A DNA stretch of 6,112 nucleotides from an uncultured Desulfobacterales bacterium (lineage in GTDB: Bacteria > Desulfobacterota > Desulfobacteria > Desulfobacterales > UBA11574): NCBI GenBank assembly GCA_937925895.1, contig CALANC010000277.1, forward strand, positions 1 to 6,112, given 5' to 3'. Within the stretch, counting starts at the first letter, position 1; the number at the start of each line of letters is the position of its first letter. The notes under the pieces were generated by a model, which did no database searches, was not told the origin of the DNA, and was given only the letters and a program-made list of their open reading frames with translations. A program made the position numbers and the translations under genes. Below, piece by piece: positions 1-6,058 of this stretch.

Positions 1-1
1 C

Positions 2-85
2 AAAGGTTTTATGGAAGAATATTTTAAAAATATTGGCAAAAAAAAGGAAACAGAGCTCCCCGAGAGCTCTATTTCTTCAGCGTAA
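2..85 (+). CDS. Probable C-terminal end of an upstream gene (partial, unidentified)
   Basis: Reading from base 2, an open frame of 27 codons runs to a TAA at 83-85. It encodes a lysine- and glutamate-rich, hydrophilic tail ending in PESSISSA. A charged, low-complexity tail of this kind is typical of a protein C-terminus, but the fragment is too short to assign a family. A 7-bp inverted repeat (52-58 with 64-70, loop CCCGA) lies inside the last codons. It has no clean T-run after it, so it is not called a terminator. The frame could also be open by chance, because nothing upstream is visible. Confidence 0.35.
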   Translation, partial: KGFMEEYFKNIGKKKETELPESSISSA

Positions 86-272
86 GTCATCAGGGAAGTC
101 TATATTTTTCTCCCATACCATATATAGTATGTCAAGAAAAAAAATATACAATATCTGCCCCTTTTTGCGCTGATAACGCTAATCGGTTGAAAGTCTTCAA
201 ATATTTTTTTCAGCGCGGCCAATCTTTTTAAGAAAAATGTTTTGCACAATGTGGTATGAGGGGCAAAAATGA

Positions 273-309
273 TTGGATCATCTCCAAAAGAGTTGGCGTG
301 AACCACAAA
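273..309 (+). repeat. Repeat core, copy A (imperfect palindrome)
   Basis: This 37-nt segment begins TTGGATCATCTCCAAA. It matches positions 5616-5651 on the same strand: the first 16 bases are identical, and the rest matches with four substitutions and one inserted base. It is a degenerate palindrome. The left arm TTGGATCA-T-CTCCA faces a right arm TGGCGTGAACCA that has lost pairs relative to copy B. It lies directly before an octamer tract and 60 bp before the CheR start. This is most simply a dispersed intergenic repeat of the REP or small-MITE type, though a regulatory role cannot be excluded. Confidence 0.7.
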
Positions 310-313
310 GAAT

Positions 314-337
314 CCTTGAATCCCTAGCCCCTCATCT
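314..337 (+). repeat. Degenerate octamer tract A (CCTTGRAY-like)
   Basis: Three consecutive 8-nt units are read on the plus strand: CCTTGAAT, CCCTAGCC and CCTCATCT. The first is a full match to the consensus inferred from the other two tracts, and the later ones are progressively weaker. The in-frame TAG that closes the reading frame upstream of the CheR start (325-327) lies inside the second unit. Six bases after the tract comes AAATTGGA (344-351), a spacing also seen after tract C. Confidence 0.5.
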
Positions 338-369
338 CTAATAAAATTGGAGAAGAAGAAACTTCTATT

Positions 370-1167
370 ATGGATGATCAACAATTTCGTCAGCTGCTGG
401 ATCGGTTTGAGTTTTCCTGGTCGGGATACCGCAAAGTGAGAAAAGGGGTAAAAAAGCGAATAAGCCGGCATATGAATATGCTGGGATGCGGCAGTTTGAC
501 GGACTACCAAATAGAACTGGATAAGAATGAAGAAATCAGACACCAATGTGAATTGCTATTGGCGGTTTCCATCAGCAGGTTCTTTCGGGACCGGAAATTC
601 TGGCAGACACTTGAGAATAGATTTCTGCCTGATCTTTGTCAAAAATACCGGGATAATCTCAAAATATGGTCCGCCGGCTGTGCATGCGGAGAAGAAGTTT
701 ATAGTTTCAAAATCATCTGGGATTGTTTGCAACAAAGGTTGGTGAATCTTCCTGATCTTGAATTCCTGGCCACGGACATGAATCCAATTTACATTGACAA
801 GGCCCGTGTCGGTATTTATTCTTACAGTAGCCTTAAGGAGGTAAAAAAGGAGTATCAATCCAAGTATTTTGAACAGAAAATCGGGAAAAATCTATACCAG
901 ATCAAGGCATCAATAAAAAACAACATTGATTGGAAAATACATCATCTGCTTGCCGATCCACTTGGCTCGGACTTCCATATCATTTTTCTGAGGAACAGTG
1001 TGCTGACGTACTATGAAAAACGGCTAAAAAAATTGGCTTTGAAAAATGTTTTGAAAAGTCTCGCCCGTTCCGGGTTGCTGGTAATTGGGACCCATGAGAC
1101 GCTGCCTTTTGAAACAAGCGGTTTAACCCCTGTGGAACCCTTCTCCTTTGTTTTTAGAAAAGGTTAA
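370..1167 (+). CDS. cheR: CheR-type SAM-dependent protein methyltransferase
   Basis: This 265-residue protein has the layout of the CheR family, whose members transfer a methyl group from S-adenosylmethionine to glutamate side chains of chemoreceptors in the cytoplasm. An N-terminal helical part (about 1-95) contains SRFFRDRKFW (69-78), the family's FFR signature. SAM-binding motif I is IWSAGCACGEEVYS (99-112) with the GEE pair. LATDMNP (133-139) is the acidic strand end expected to bind SAM ribose. FLRNSVLTYY (206-215) replaces the more usual CRNVLIYF. The length is close to the usual 270-290. The ATG at 370 is the first possible ATG after an in-frame TAG at 325-327, but its Shine-Dalgarno is poor: GGAG at 349-352 is far upstream, and only AGAAG-like purines are closer. 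No CheB, CheA, CheW or receptor gene is visible, so the target may not be a classical chemoreceptor. The family call is secure, but the pathway is not. Confidence 0.88.
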   Translation: MDDQQFRQLLDRFEFSWSGYRKVRKGVKKRISRHMNMLGCGSLTDYQIELDKNEEIRHQCELLLAVSISRFFRDRKFWQTLENRFLPDLCQKYRDNLKIWSAGCACGEEVYSFKIIWDCLQQRLVNLPDLEFLATDMNPIYIDKARVGIYSYSSLKEVKKEYQSKYFEQKIGKNLYQIKASIKNNIDWKIHHLLADPLGSDFHIIFLRNSVLTYYEKRLKKLALKNVLKSLARSGLLVIGTHETLPFETSGLTPVEPFSFVFRKG

Positions 1168-1193
1168 AAATGATGAGAACGGTCCCTTTTAAT

Positions 1194-1200
1194 GGAGGTG
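1194..1200 (+). promoter_or_regulatory. Strong ribosome-binding site of the AsmA-family gene
   Basis: GGAGGTG lies four bases before the ATG at 1205, inside the 37-bp gap after the CheR stop codon. It fixes this start and supports independent, probably stronger translation than the CheR gene, which has only a weak site. Confidence 0.8.
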
Positions 1201-1204
1201 AAAT

Positions 1205-3214
1205 ATGAAAAAAGCAATCAAATGGATATCCATCATCGGCGTGAGTCTGGTTGTACTCGTCATTGCAGCCCTCGTCCTCATTCCCATGTTCGTGGATTTA
1301 CAAAAATATAAACCTCGTATTGAAACAGAAGTTGCCGAGGCCACCGGGCGGACCTTTAGGCTCGGCGGGGACTTTAACCTATCTCTTTTTCCGTGGGCCA
1401 GCCTGTCTTTTTCGGACCTTCATTTGGGAAATCCTCCCGGATTTGAGGAAAAGGACTTTGTATCAATCGAATCCTTCGATGTCAGGGTGAAGCTTTTACC
1501 GCTTCTATTCAAAGACATACAAGTCAAGCGTTTCATCTTGAAAGGAACCCGAATTGTCCTGGAAACCACCAAGGACGGCAAGATCAGTTGGGAATTTGGG
1601 AAAAAATCAATGGATGATGTTTCTGCGAGCAAAACAAAAAAGAAGGTCCATGCCAAACCTTCAGAAGGTCTTTCTCTTAAAGCCCTTGCTGTCGGTGAGT
1701 TCTCAATAACAGATGGCGCAGTTGTCTGGCTCGATCAGACCAAAAAAGAACGAAAAGAGATTTCCGACGTCTCCCTTGTTCTTCAAGATATTTCCCTGGA
1801 TCGACCGGTACAGCTTAAATTCTCAGCCCGTCTGGATAACCGGTTCTTTTCTTTGGCAGGCAGCGTTGGACCCTTGGGCAAGGAATTCGGCAAGGGAACC
1901 ATTCCTTTGGACCTGTTGGTTAAAGCTTTGGATCAACTGGATGTCAGCCTAAAAGGTTACGTCACGGACCCGGCAATGCAACCTCGATTTGATCTTGACG
2001 TCCAGGTGTCCCCATTTTCGCCCCGAAAATTGGTTGCCGGGTTGGGAATGGCGTTTCCGATCTCAACCGCCGATCCCAAGGCCTTAAATCAGATCGCACT
2101 CAAGGCCACCGTTAAAGGGGATACACAAGCGGTATCTGTATCAAACGGCGTTTTGGATCTGGATGAATCACAGTTGAATTTTACCGCCAAAGCCGGGGAT
2201 TTTTCAAAGCCGGACATCACGTTTGATTTTAACCTAAACCACATCGACTTGGATAAATACATGCCGCCACCCAGCGAGGAAACGCCCGCTAAAAAAGACG
2301 AGAAAATTTCGGAGTCAAAACCCAGCCAGAAAAAGATAGACTATGCGCCTCTACGACGACTGGTTTTGAATGGTGCGCTGCAAATCGGCAAACTCAAGAT
2401 AAAGAATGCCAGAATAGAAAACACCCGCGTAAAGATCGTCGGCAAAAAGGGTGTTTTTAATATCGATCCTCTCGCCATGGCGCTTTACCAGGGAGACGTA
2501 AGCGCTAAAGCGTCTTTAAACGTACAAAAAGATACCCCTGTAAGCAATTTTCGATTGACGGCAAAGGGTATTCAGTCTGGCCCTCTACTCATCGATGTCC
2601 TAAACAAGGATATTATCGAAGGGGGATTAAAAGCCAACCTCAACCTCAACATGACTGGAGATGATGCCGGAAAAATCAAAAAGAGCTTAAACGGCGATGG
2701 TGATTTTCTTTTCAATGACGGTGCCATCAAGGGTATCGATCTGGCGGGAATGGTTCGAAACGTTAAAGCTACTTTTGGCCTGGCAGAGGCAGGCGAAAAA
2801 AAGCCGAGAACCGACTTTGCCGAACTCAACGTGCCCTTCACCATATCTGGCGGAATAGTAAATACAACCAACACTTCTCTAACGTCACCTTTGATACGAG
2901 TGACAACTGCGGGAAAAGCGGATCTGGTAGGTGAAAACCTCGATTTCAGGGTGGAACCAAAATTTGTCGCCACTATCAAAGGCCAAGGAGATAGCAAAGA
3001 TCGCTCAGGCTTGACGGTTCCGGTGCTGGTAACCGGTACTTTCTCTTCACCGAAATTTCGTCCGGACCTTGAGGGAATGTTCAAACAGAAAATCGAACAA
3101 GCCCTTCCGGATTTGAAGAAAAAACTTTTGGAGGGGGGCACGGGAAAAGGCGAATCAAAACCAGTAGAAAAAAAGGTTAAAGAGTTATTCAAGGGTTTTG
3201 GTTCGGGGTCTTAG
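1205..3214 (+). CDS. AsmA family protein (inner-membrane anchored, periplasmic)
   Basis: This 669-residue protein starts with a short basic stretch and one hydrophobic helix (about 7-30), giving an N-in anchor with the rest in the periplasm. The segment after it is characteristic of AsmA: DLQKYKPRIE (31-40), EATGR (45-49), and LSLFPWASLSFSDLHLGNPPGF within 59-80. The middle is beta-rich. A charged linker of Pro, Glu, Lys and Ser (about 354-378) separates it from a C-terminal AsmA-like region (about 380-625). That region includes GGLKANLNLNMTGD (473-486), GDGDFLFNDGAIKGIDL (497-513) and the repeating strand pattern of this family. The tail (626-669) is lysine-rich. AsmA-like proteins are linked to outer-membrane biogenesis and, for larger relatives, to phospholipid transport between membranes. 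Which applies here cannot be told from sequence. The gene probably shares a transcript with the CheR-type gene, and its last 26 bp overlap the convergent YkgJ-family gene. Confidence 0.9.
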   Translation: MKKAIKWISIIGVSLVVLVIAALVLIPMFVDLQKYKPRIETEVAEATGRTFRLGGDFNLSLFPWASLSFSDLHLGNPPGFEEKDFVSIESFDVRVKLLPLLFKDIQVKRFILKGTRIVLETTKDGKISWEFGKKSMDDVSASKTKKKVHAKPSEGLSLKALAVGEFSITDGAVVWLDQTKKERKEISDVSLVLQDISLDRPVQLKFSARLDNRFFSLAGSVGPLGKEFGKGTIPLDLLVKALDQLDVSLKGYVTDPAMQPRFDLDVQVSPFSPRKLVAGLGMAFPISTADPKALNQIALKATVKGDTQAVSVSNGVLDLDESQLNFTAKAGDFSKPDITFDFNLNHIDLDKYMPPPSEETPAKKDEKISESKPSQKKIDYAPLRRLVLNGALQIGKLKIKNARIENTRVKIVGKKGVFNIDPLAMALYQGDVSAKASLNVQKDTPVSNFRLTAKGIQSGPLLIDVLNKDIIEGGLKANLNLNMTGDDAGKIKKSLNGDGDFLFNDGAIKGIDLAGMVRNVKATFGLAEAGEKKPRTDFAELNVPFTISGGIVNTTNTSLTSPLIRVTTAGKADLVGENLDFRVEPKFVATIKGQGDSKDRSGLTVPVLVTGTFSSPKFRPDLEGMFKQKIEQALPDLKKKLLEGGTGKGESKPVEKKVKELFKGFGSGS

Positions 3215-3902
3215 GCTGGATTGTTTTCGGTATCAAAAGATATTTGTCGCCTTCTTTTGTTACCTTAAAACCGTACATGTTGATGGTTTCTGTAATCGGT
3301 CGACCAAAGATAAACTCGACCATATCCGGGTCAAGACCCGCTTCTTGAACGACCAGTTCTCGAACACGTCTGTCATACTCGATTATCGCAAGGGTTTTTT
3401 CTAATACGATATCTTTGTCTTCACTGTCTAATGCATCCAGGAAACGTTTGAGATCGCCATATGAACACTTTTTCTGGTGATCTTCGATCAGATCCCACAG
3501 ACCTTCCACCTTGGACAGCAAGTCCTTTCGGGTCAGGCGGTATTTAGAATACATTTTTTCGATTTCCCGGGTGTCCCAGCATTTGAGCACTCTGCATTCG
3601 ACGGGTCTGTTTTCGTAAATGGTGCACTCATTTTGTTTTTCGTCTAAAAAGAGACATGTCCAGGAATCATTATGGCCCTTTATCTTTATAATATCTGAAG
3701 TCGCGGGTTCAAGGCTGCCTTGAACGTTATCATAGGACATTTCACCTTCTCTGATGGTGTAAAGATACTTCGATAAAATGATGCCTTTTTCAATCAGCAC
3801 CCTATCTTGGTGGTGAAAAGACGGGCCTCCCTTTCTACAGCAGGTACCGCAACGAATGCATTTAGTGATTGCACCGGTAGATTTAGTGTCTGTCAAGGTC
3901 AT
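3189..3902 (-). CDS. YkgJ family cysteine-cluster protein
   Basis: This 237-residue cytoplasmic protein has no signal peptide. Near its N-terminus is CIRCGTCC (15-22), the CxxCxxCC motif that defines the YkgJ family of putative zinc- or iron-chelating proteins. A second cysteine cluster follows the usual pattern: CLFLD (83-87), then CTIYENRPVECRVLKCW (93-109). This gives eight conserved-looking cysteines, plus C146. The rest (about 110-237) is helical, charged and without recognisable motifs, and extends the protein beyond the compact cysteine core. The ATG at 3902 is 14 bp after the fumarase stop codon with only a weak AAGAAAG-like purine stretch before it, so it is probably translated from the fumarase transcript. 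The family's biochemical role is unproven. The pairing with an oxygen-sensitive 4Fe-4S fumarase suggests, by inference only, metal or cluster maintenance. Its 3' end overlaps the convergent AsmA-family gene by 26 bp. Confidence 0.85.
   Translation of the reverse strand: MTLTDTKSTGAITKCIRCGTCCRKGGPSFHHQDRVLIEKGIILSKYLYTIREGEMSYDNVQGSLEPATSDIIKIKGHNDSWTCLFLDEKQNECTIYENRPVECRVLKCWDTREIEKMYSKYRLTRKDLLSKVEGLWDLIEDHQKKCSYGDLKRFLDALDSEDKDIVLEKTLAIIEYDRRVRELVVQEAGLDPDMVEFIFGRPITETINMYGFKVTKEGDKYLLIPKTIQPKTPNQNP
3229..3264. other. Hairpin just beyond the AsmA-family stop codon
   Basis: GGTATCAAAAGA (3229-3240) and TCTTTTGTTACC (3253-3264) pair at 11 of 12 positions around a 12-nt loop. The hairpin begins 15 bp after the AsmA stop and sits inside the 3' coding part of the convergent YkgJ-family gene. 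No T-run follows on either strand, so it is not a standard Rho-independent terminator. It could stabilise or end the plus-strand transcript, or be coincidental. Confidence 0.35.
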
Positions 3903-3916
3903 TTGAACACGCTTTC

Positions 3917-5527
3917 TTAATCAAGAAGGTCCGCAAAAAAATCATTCCCCTTATCATCAACAACAATAAATGCAGGAAAATCCTCCACTGTAATCAAAAA
4001 CACGGCTTCCATTCCGAGTTCGGGATATTCTATCGTCTCAACGTGAGTGATGCAATCCTTGCCAAGCCGGGCGGCGGGACCTCCGATAGATCCTAAATAG
4101 AATCCACCGAACTTTTTGCACGACAGGGTGACCTCCTTTGAGCGGTTCCCTTTTGCCAGCATAACCATAGAGGCTCCCTGTGCCTGGAAAATAGGCACAT
4201 ACGGATCCATACGACCGGCGGTTGTAGGACCGAACGATCCGGATGGATGTCCTTCAGGGGTTTTGGCGGGGCCTGCATAATATATAATATGGTCTTTAAA
4301 ATAGTCCGGCAGGCCATCACCGTTATCTAGGCGCTCTTTTATTTTCGCATGAGCGATATCTCTTGCCACCACCATTTTGCCGGTCAACAGAATGCGGGTG
4401 GCCACCGGATATTTGCTTAATTTTGCCCGAATGTCGTCCATTGACTGGTTCAGATCGATACGTAACGCCTCCGCATCCTGAGCATCGGGTTCAGGCAAAT
4501 ATTTTCCAGGATCCTTTTCAAGACGTTCTAAGAAAATCCCTTCTCGAGTTATTTTCCCTTTGACGTTCCGATCTGCACTACAGCTTACACCGAGTCCTAT
4601 GGGACAAGAAGCACCGTGTCTTGGCAATCGGATAACGCGTATGTCATGGCAAAAATATTTTCCGCCAAATTGAGCACCGATACCTAGCATGCGTGATATC
4701 TCGAGCAATTCGTCTTCCATTTTTATATCTCTGAATGCGTGGCCGAGTTTGCTACCGGATGTGGGAAGACTGTCGAGGTATCCTGAGGTAGCCAGTTTAA
4801 CTGTCTTCAAGTTGGCTTCCGCAGAGGTCCCGCCGACAACAAACGCCAGATGATATGGCGGGCAGGCGGCCGTACCAAGGGACTTCATTTTGTTTTGCAT
4901 GAAAGATATGAGTTTTCCCGGTGCCAAGGTCGCCTTCGTCTCCTGATAGAGAAAGGTCTTGTTTGCCGACCCACCGCCCTTTGCCACAAAAAGGAAATGA
5001 TACACCTCACCTTCGACTGCATACAGATCGATCTGAGCCGGAAGGTTGCACCTCGTGTTTTTTTCATCAAACATGGTTAAGGGGGAATTTTGAGAATAAC
5101 GTAAATTATTTTTGGTATAGGCGTTGAAAATTCCTTGTGAAAGTGCCTTTTCATCACAACAGTTTGTCCAAACTTGCTGGCCCTTTTTACCGATTACAAT
5201 GGCAGTACCGGTATCCTGACACATGGGAAAAACACCGTCTGCAGAGATAACCGCATTTTTAAGCATCTCAAGGGCAACATATCGATCGTTGTCGGTTGTC
5301 TCGGTATCCTTTAGAATTTTCGCCAACGACTCAAGGTGTGAGGGTCTCAGCAGGTGCGACACATCCCTGAAAGCCTCTTCAGCCAGGAGGACGAGCCCTT
5401 CAGGCTCGACCTGTAAAATTTCAGCACCTTCAAACGATCCTACTGAGATATAATTATCTGTCAATTTCCGATAGTCAGTGGTATCCTCGCCAAGGGAAAA
5501 CATCTCCTGATATACAAATTCCACCAT
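3917..5527 (-). CDS. fumA: Fumarate hydratase, class I (iron-sulfur type, single chain)
   Basis: This 536-residue enzyme catalyses the reversible hydration of fumarate to L-malate in the cytoplasm, as part of the citric acid cycle and of fumarate-linked anaerobic metabolism. It is the full-length, single-chain FumA/FumB type. The N-terminal catalytic domain (about 1-330) holds the three cysteines expected to bind the 4Fe-4S cluster: C103 in PMCQDTGT, C222 in TAACPPYH and C316 in GVSCSADRN. Their spacings of 119 and 94 residues equal those of E. coli FumA (C105, C224, C318). KGGGSANK (183-190) and [10 protein letters not shown] (232-241) are other conserved blocks. The C-terminal domain (about 360-536) contains [19 protein letters not shown] (416-434), followed by TTAGRMDPY (435-443). 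The start is fixed by a near-perfect ribosome-binding site. No key residue appears to be missing. The gene probably leads a two-gene operon with the YkgJ-family gene. Confidence 0.97.
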   Translation of the reverse strand: MVEFVYQEMFSLGEDTTDYRKLTDNYISVGSFEGAEILQVEPEGLVLLAEEAFRDVSHLLRPSHLESLAKILKDTETTDNDRYVALEMLKNAVISADGVFPMCQDTGTAIVIGKKGQQVWTNCCDEKALSQGIFNAYTKNNLRYSQNSPLTMFDEKNTRCNLPAQIDLYAVEGEVYHFLFVAKGGGSANKTFLYQETKATLAPGKLISFMQNKMKSLGTAACPPYHLAFVVGGTSAEANLKTVKLATSGYLDSLPTSGSKLGHAFRDIKMEDELLEISRMLGIGAQFGGKYFCHDIRVIRLPRHGASCPIGLGVSCSADRNVKGKITREGIFLERLEKDPGKYLPEPDAQDAEALRIDLNQSMDDIRAKLSKYPVATRILLTGKMVVARDIAHAKIKERLDNGDGLPDYFKDHIIYYAGPAKTPEGHPSGSFGPTTAGRMDPYVPIFQAQGASMVMLAKGNRSKEVTLSCKKFGGFYLGSIGGPAARLGKDCITHVETIEYPELGMEAVFLITVEDFPAFIVVDDKGNDFFADLLD

Positions 5528-5534
5528 TTATAAA

Positions 5535-5541
5535 CCTCCTC
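5535..5541 (-). promoter_or_regulatory. Strong ribosome-binding site of fumarase
   Basis: On the minus strand GAGGAGG ends seven bases before the ATG at 5527-5525. This is an essentially ideal Shine-Dalgarno sequence, decides the start codon, and fits a highly translated metabolic enzyme. Confidence 0.85.
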
Positions 5542-5598
5542 ACAGACAATCAGAGACCTTTGAAAGAATTAATACCAGGTCATGCCATTTTCTTTAAG

Positions 5599-5614
5599 GC
5601 GATATGAAAATCGC
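5599..5614 (-). promoter_or_regulatory. Small hairpin in the presumed fumarase leader
   Basis: GCGAT (5599-5603) pairs perfectly with ATCGC (5610-5614) around a 6-nt loop. It abuts the larger palindrome of repeat core B with no bases between them, so a transcript reading into fumarase would carry two stacked hairpins about 70-120 nt before the start codon. A regulatory function is possible but not shown. No known riboswitch class is recognised. Confidence 0.35.
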
Positions 5615-5615
5615 T

Positions 5616-5651
5616 TTGGATCATCTCCAAAGAGATGGAGTGATCCAAAAA
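5616..5651 (+). repeat. Repeat core, copy B (strong palindrome)
   Basis: This is the second copy of the core seen at 273-309 and keeps the same strand orientation. It forms a better palindrome: 5615-5629 pairs with 5636-5649 as 14 base pairs with one bulged T (5624) and loop AAGAGA. The left arm is identical to copy A, and all the differences lie in the right half, as expected from drift of a once-identical element. It lies about 90 bp upstream of the fumarase start and directly beside octamer tract B. Confidence 0.7.
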
Positions 5652-5653
5652 GG

Positions 5654-5685
5654 ATCCAAGGGGCCAAGGATTCAAGGATTCAGTG
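5654..5685 (-). repeat. Degenerate octamer tract B (CCTTGRAY-like, minus strand)
   Basis: Read on the plus strand, four consecutive 8-nt units follow one another: ATCCAAGG, GGCCAAGG, ATTCAAGG and ATTCAGTG. On the minus strand the middle ones read CCTTGAAT and CCTTGGCC. The tract adjoins repeat core B but points the opposite way to tract A, although the two cores have the same orientation. Confidence 0.6.
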
Positions 5686-5744
5686 AAATACTTAATAATC
5701 CCAATAAGCTAAAAGTTTGATATAAGTTTCATGATATGTGTTTG

Positions 5745-5774
5745 ATGATAAAAAAATTTATAAACCGATTTCAA
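5745..5774 (-). promoter_or_regulatory. Possible sigma-70-type promoter for fumarase
   Basis: On the minus strand TTGAAA (5774-5769) and TATCAT (5750-5745) are separated by 18 bp in AT-rich DNA. Each hexamer is close to consensus. If used, transcription would start near 5738 and give a leader of roughly 210 nt containing both hairpins and octamer tract B. AT-rich DNA yields such matches often, so this is only a candidate. Confidence 0.3.
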
Positions 5775-5904
5775 AATAAAAAAGTGAGAAGCGCTAATGA
5801 ATCCAGGAAAAGGATAACAGTCTGCGACGAGTGAATGAATTACATCACTAATGGAACACCTTTGGTATAAAGGACCCGCTCTTTTTTTGCTGTGCCCTAA
5901 AAAC

Positions 5905-5944
5905 CCTCGACCCCTTGAACCCTTGATTCCATGGACCCTATTTC
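5905..5944 (+). repeat. Degenerate octamer tract C (CCTTGRAY-like)
   Basis: Five consecutive 8-nt units occur on the plus strand: CCTCGACC, CCTTGAAC, CCTTGATT, CCATGGAC and CCTATTTC. The first four keep the CCNNGRNY pattern and the fifth is weak. Six bases later comes AAATTGGA (5951-5958), matching the arrangement after tract A. No clear copy of the palindromic core precedes it, so it may be a decayed element. Confidence 0.6.
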
Positions 5945-6010
5945 CCAACTAAATTGGAAAAGAATCATATCTTTTTACACGTCTATTTGGTGTTCAGCAA
6001 ACCAATATAA

Positions 6011-6038
6011 AAAAGCCCTTCTTTTTGGAAGGGCTTTT
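6011..6038 (-). terminator. Rho-independent terminator, probably of the right-hand gene
   Basis: AAAAGCCCTTC (6011-6021) pairs perfectly with GAAGGGCTTTT (6028-6038): 11 bp with a 6-nt loop. Read on the minus strand the GC stem is followed by six T residues, while the plus-strand T-run is only four. It begins about 20 bp beyond the stop codon of the minus-strand gene entering from the right, so that gene is the likely user. It should insulate the fumarase transcript from upstream read-through. Confidence 0.85.
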
Positions 6039-6058
6039 CGGACAGAGATTTTCTCTCA

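Larger units (their letters stand above)
86..369. other. Intergenic spacer upstream of the CheR-type gene
   Basis: This AT-rich spacer has no credible gene. A minus-strand open frame crosses it but has no ribosome-binding site and runs antisense into the CheR gene. Visible structure includes a 7-bp inverted repeat GCGCTGA / TCAGCGC (167-173 and 210-216). Between its arms is a small TTGAA-AGTC-TTCAA hairpin (187-200). A repeat core at 273-309 and an octamer tract at 314-337 follow. I see no convincing sigma-70 promoter in it. Confidence 0.6.
5528..6058. other. 531-bp intergenic spacer upstream of fumarase
   Basis: No convincing gene lies here. The one longer minus-strand frame (5709-5948) is made partly of repeat sequence and has no ribosome-binding site. 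From the fumarase side the spacer holds the ribosome-binding site, two adjacent hairpins (5599-5649), octamer tract B (5654-5685), an AT-rich stretch with a possible promoter (5745-5774), and a small bulged hairpin (5830-5849, loop AATTA). Beyond those are a CCTTT-GGTAT-AAAGG hairpin (5859-5873), octamer tract C (5905-5944) and a terminator (6011-6038). Confidence 0.65.

Noticed and set aside
52..70. Perfect 7-bp stem AGAGCTC / GAGCTCT as a terminator of the left-hand gene
   Set aside because: The stem lies before the stop codon at 83-85 and is followed by ATTTCTT rather than a T-run, so terminator function is not supported.
111..135. TTGACA on the minus strand at about 129-134 as a promoter -35 element
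   Set aside because: No -10-like hexamer occurs 16-19 bp downstream on that strand, and no minus-strand gene exists to the left.
100..546. 148-codon minus-strand open frame spanning the left spacer and the start of the CheR-type gene
   Set aside because: It has no ribosome-binding site, runs antisense to the conserved CheR N-terminal region, and translates through the repeat element. Its composition is rich in Phe and Ile from AT-rich spacer DNA.
2572..3192. 206-codon minus-strand open frame inside the AsmA-family gene
   Set aside because: It is fully antisense to the conserved AsmA C-terminal region, rich in Ser, Pro and Phe as expected for a shadow frame, and shows no domain signature.
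5616..5944. CRISPR array
   Set aside because: The repeats are 8-nt degenerate units without unique spacers of constant length, and no cas gene is present.
5709..5948. 79-codon minus-strand open frame in the right spacer
   Set aside because: Its first part is a translation of octamer tract C (Gly/Arg-rich), no Shine-Dalgarno precedes it, and the remainder resembles AT-rich noncoding DNA.
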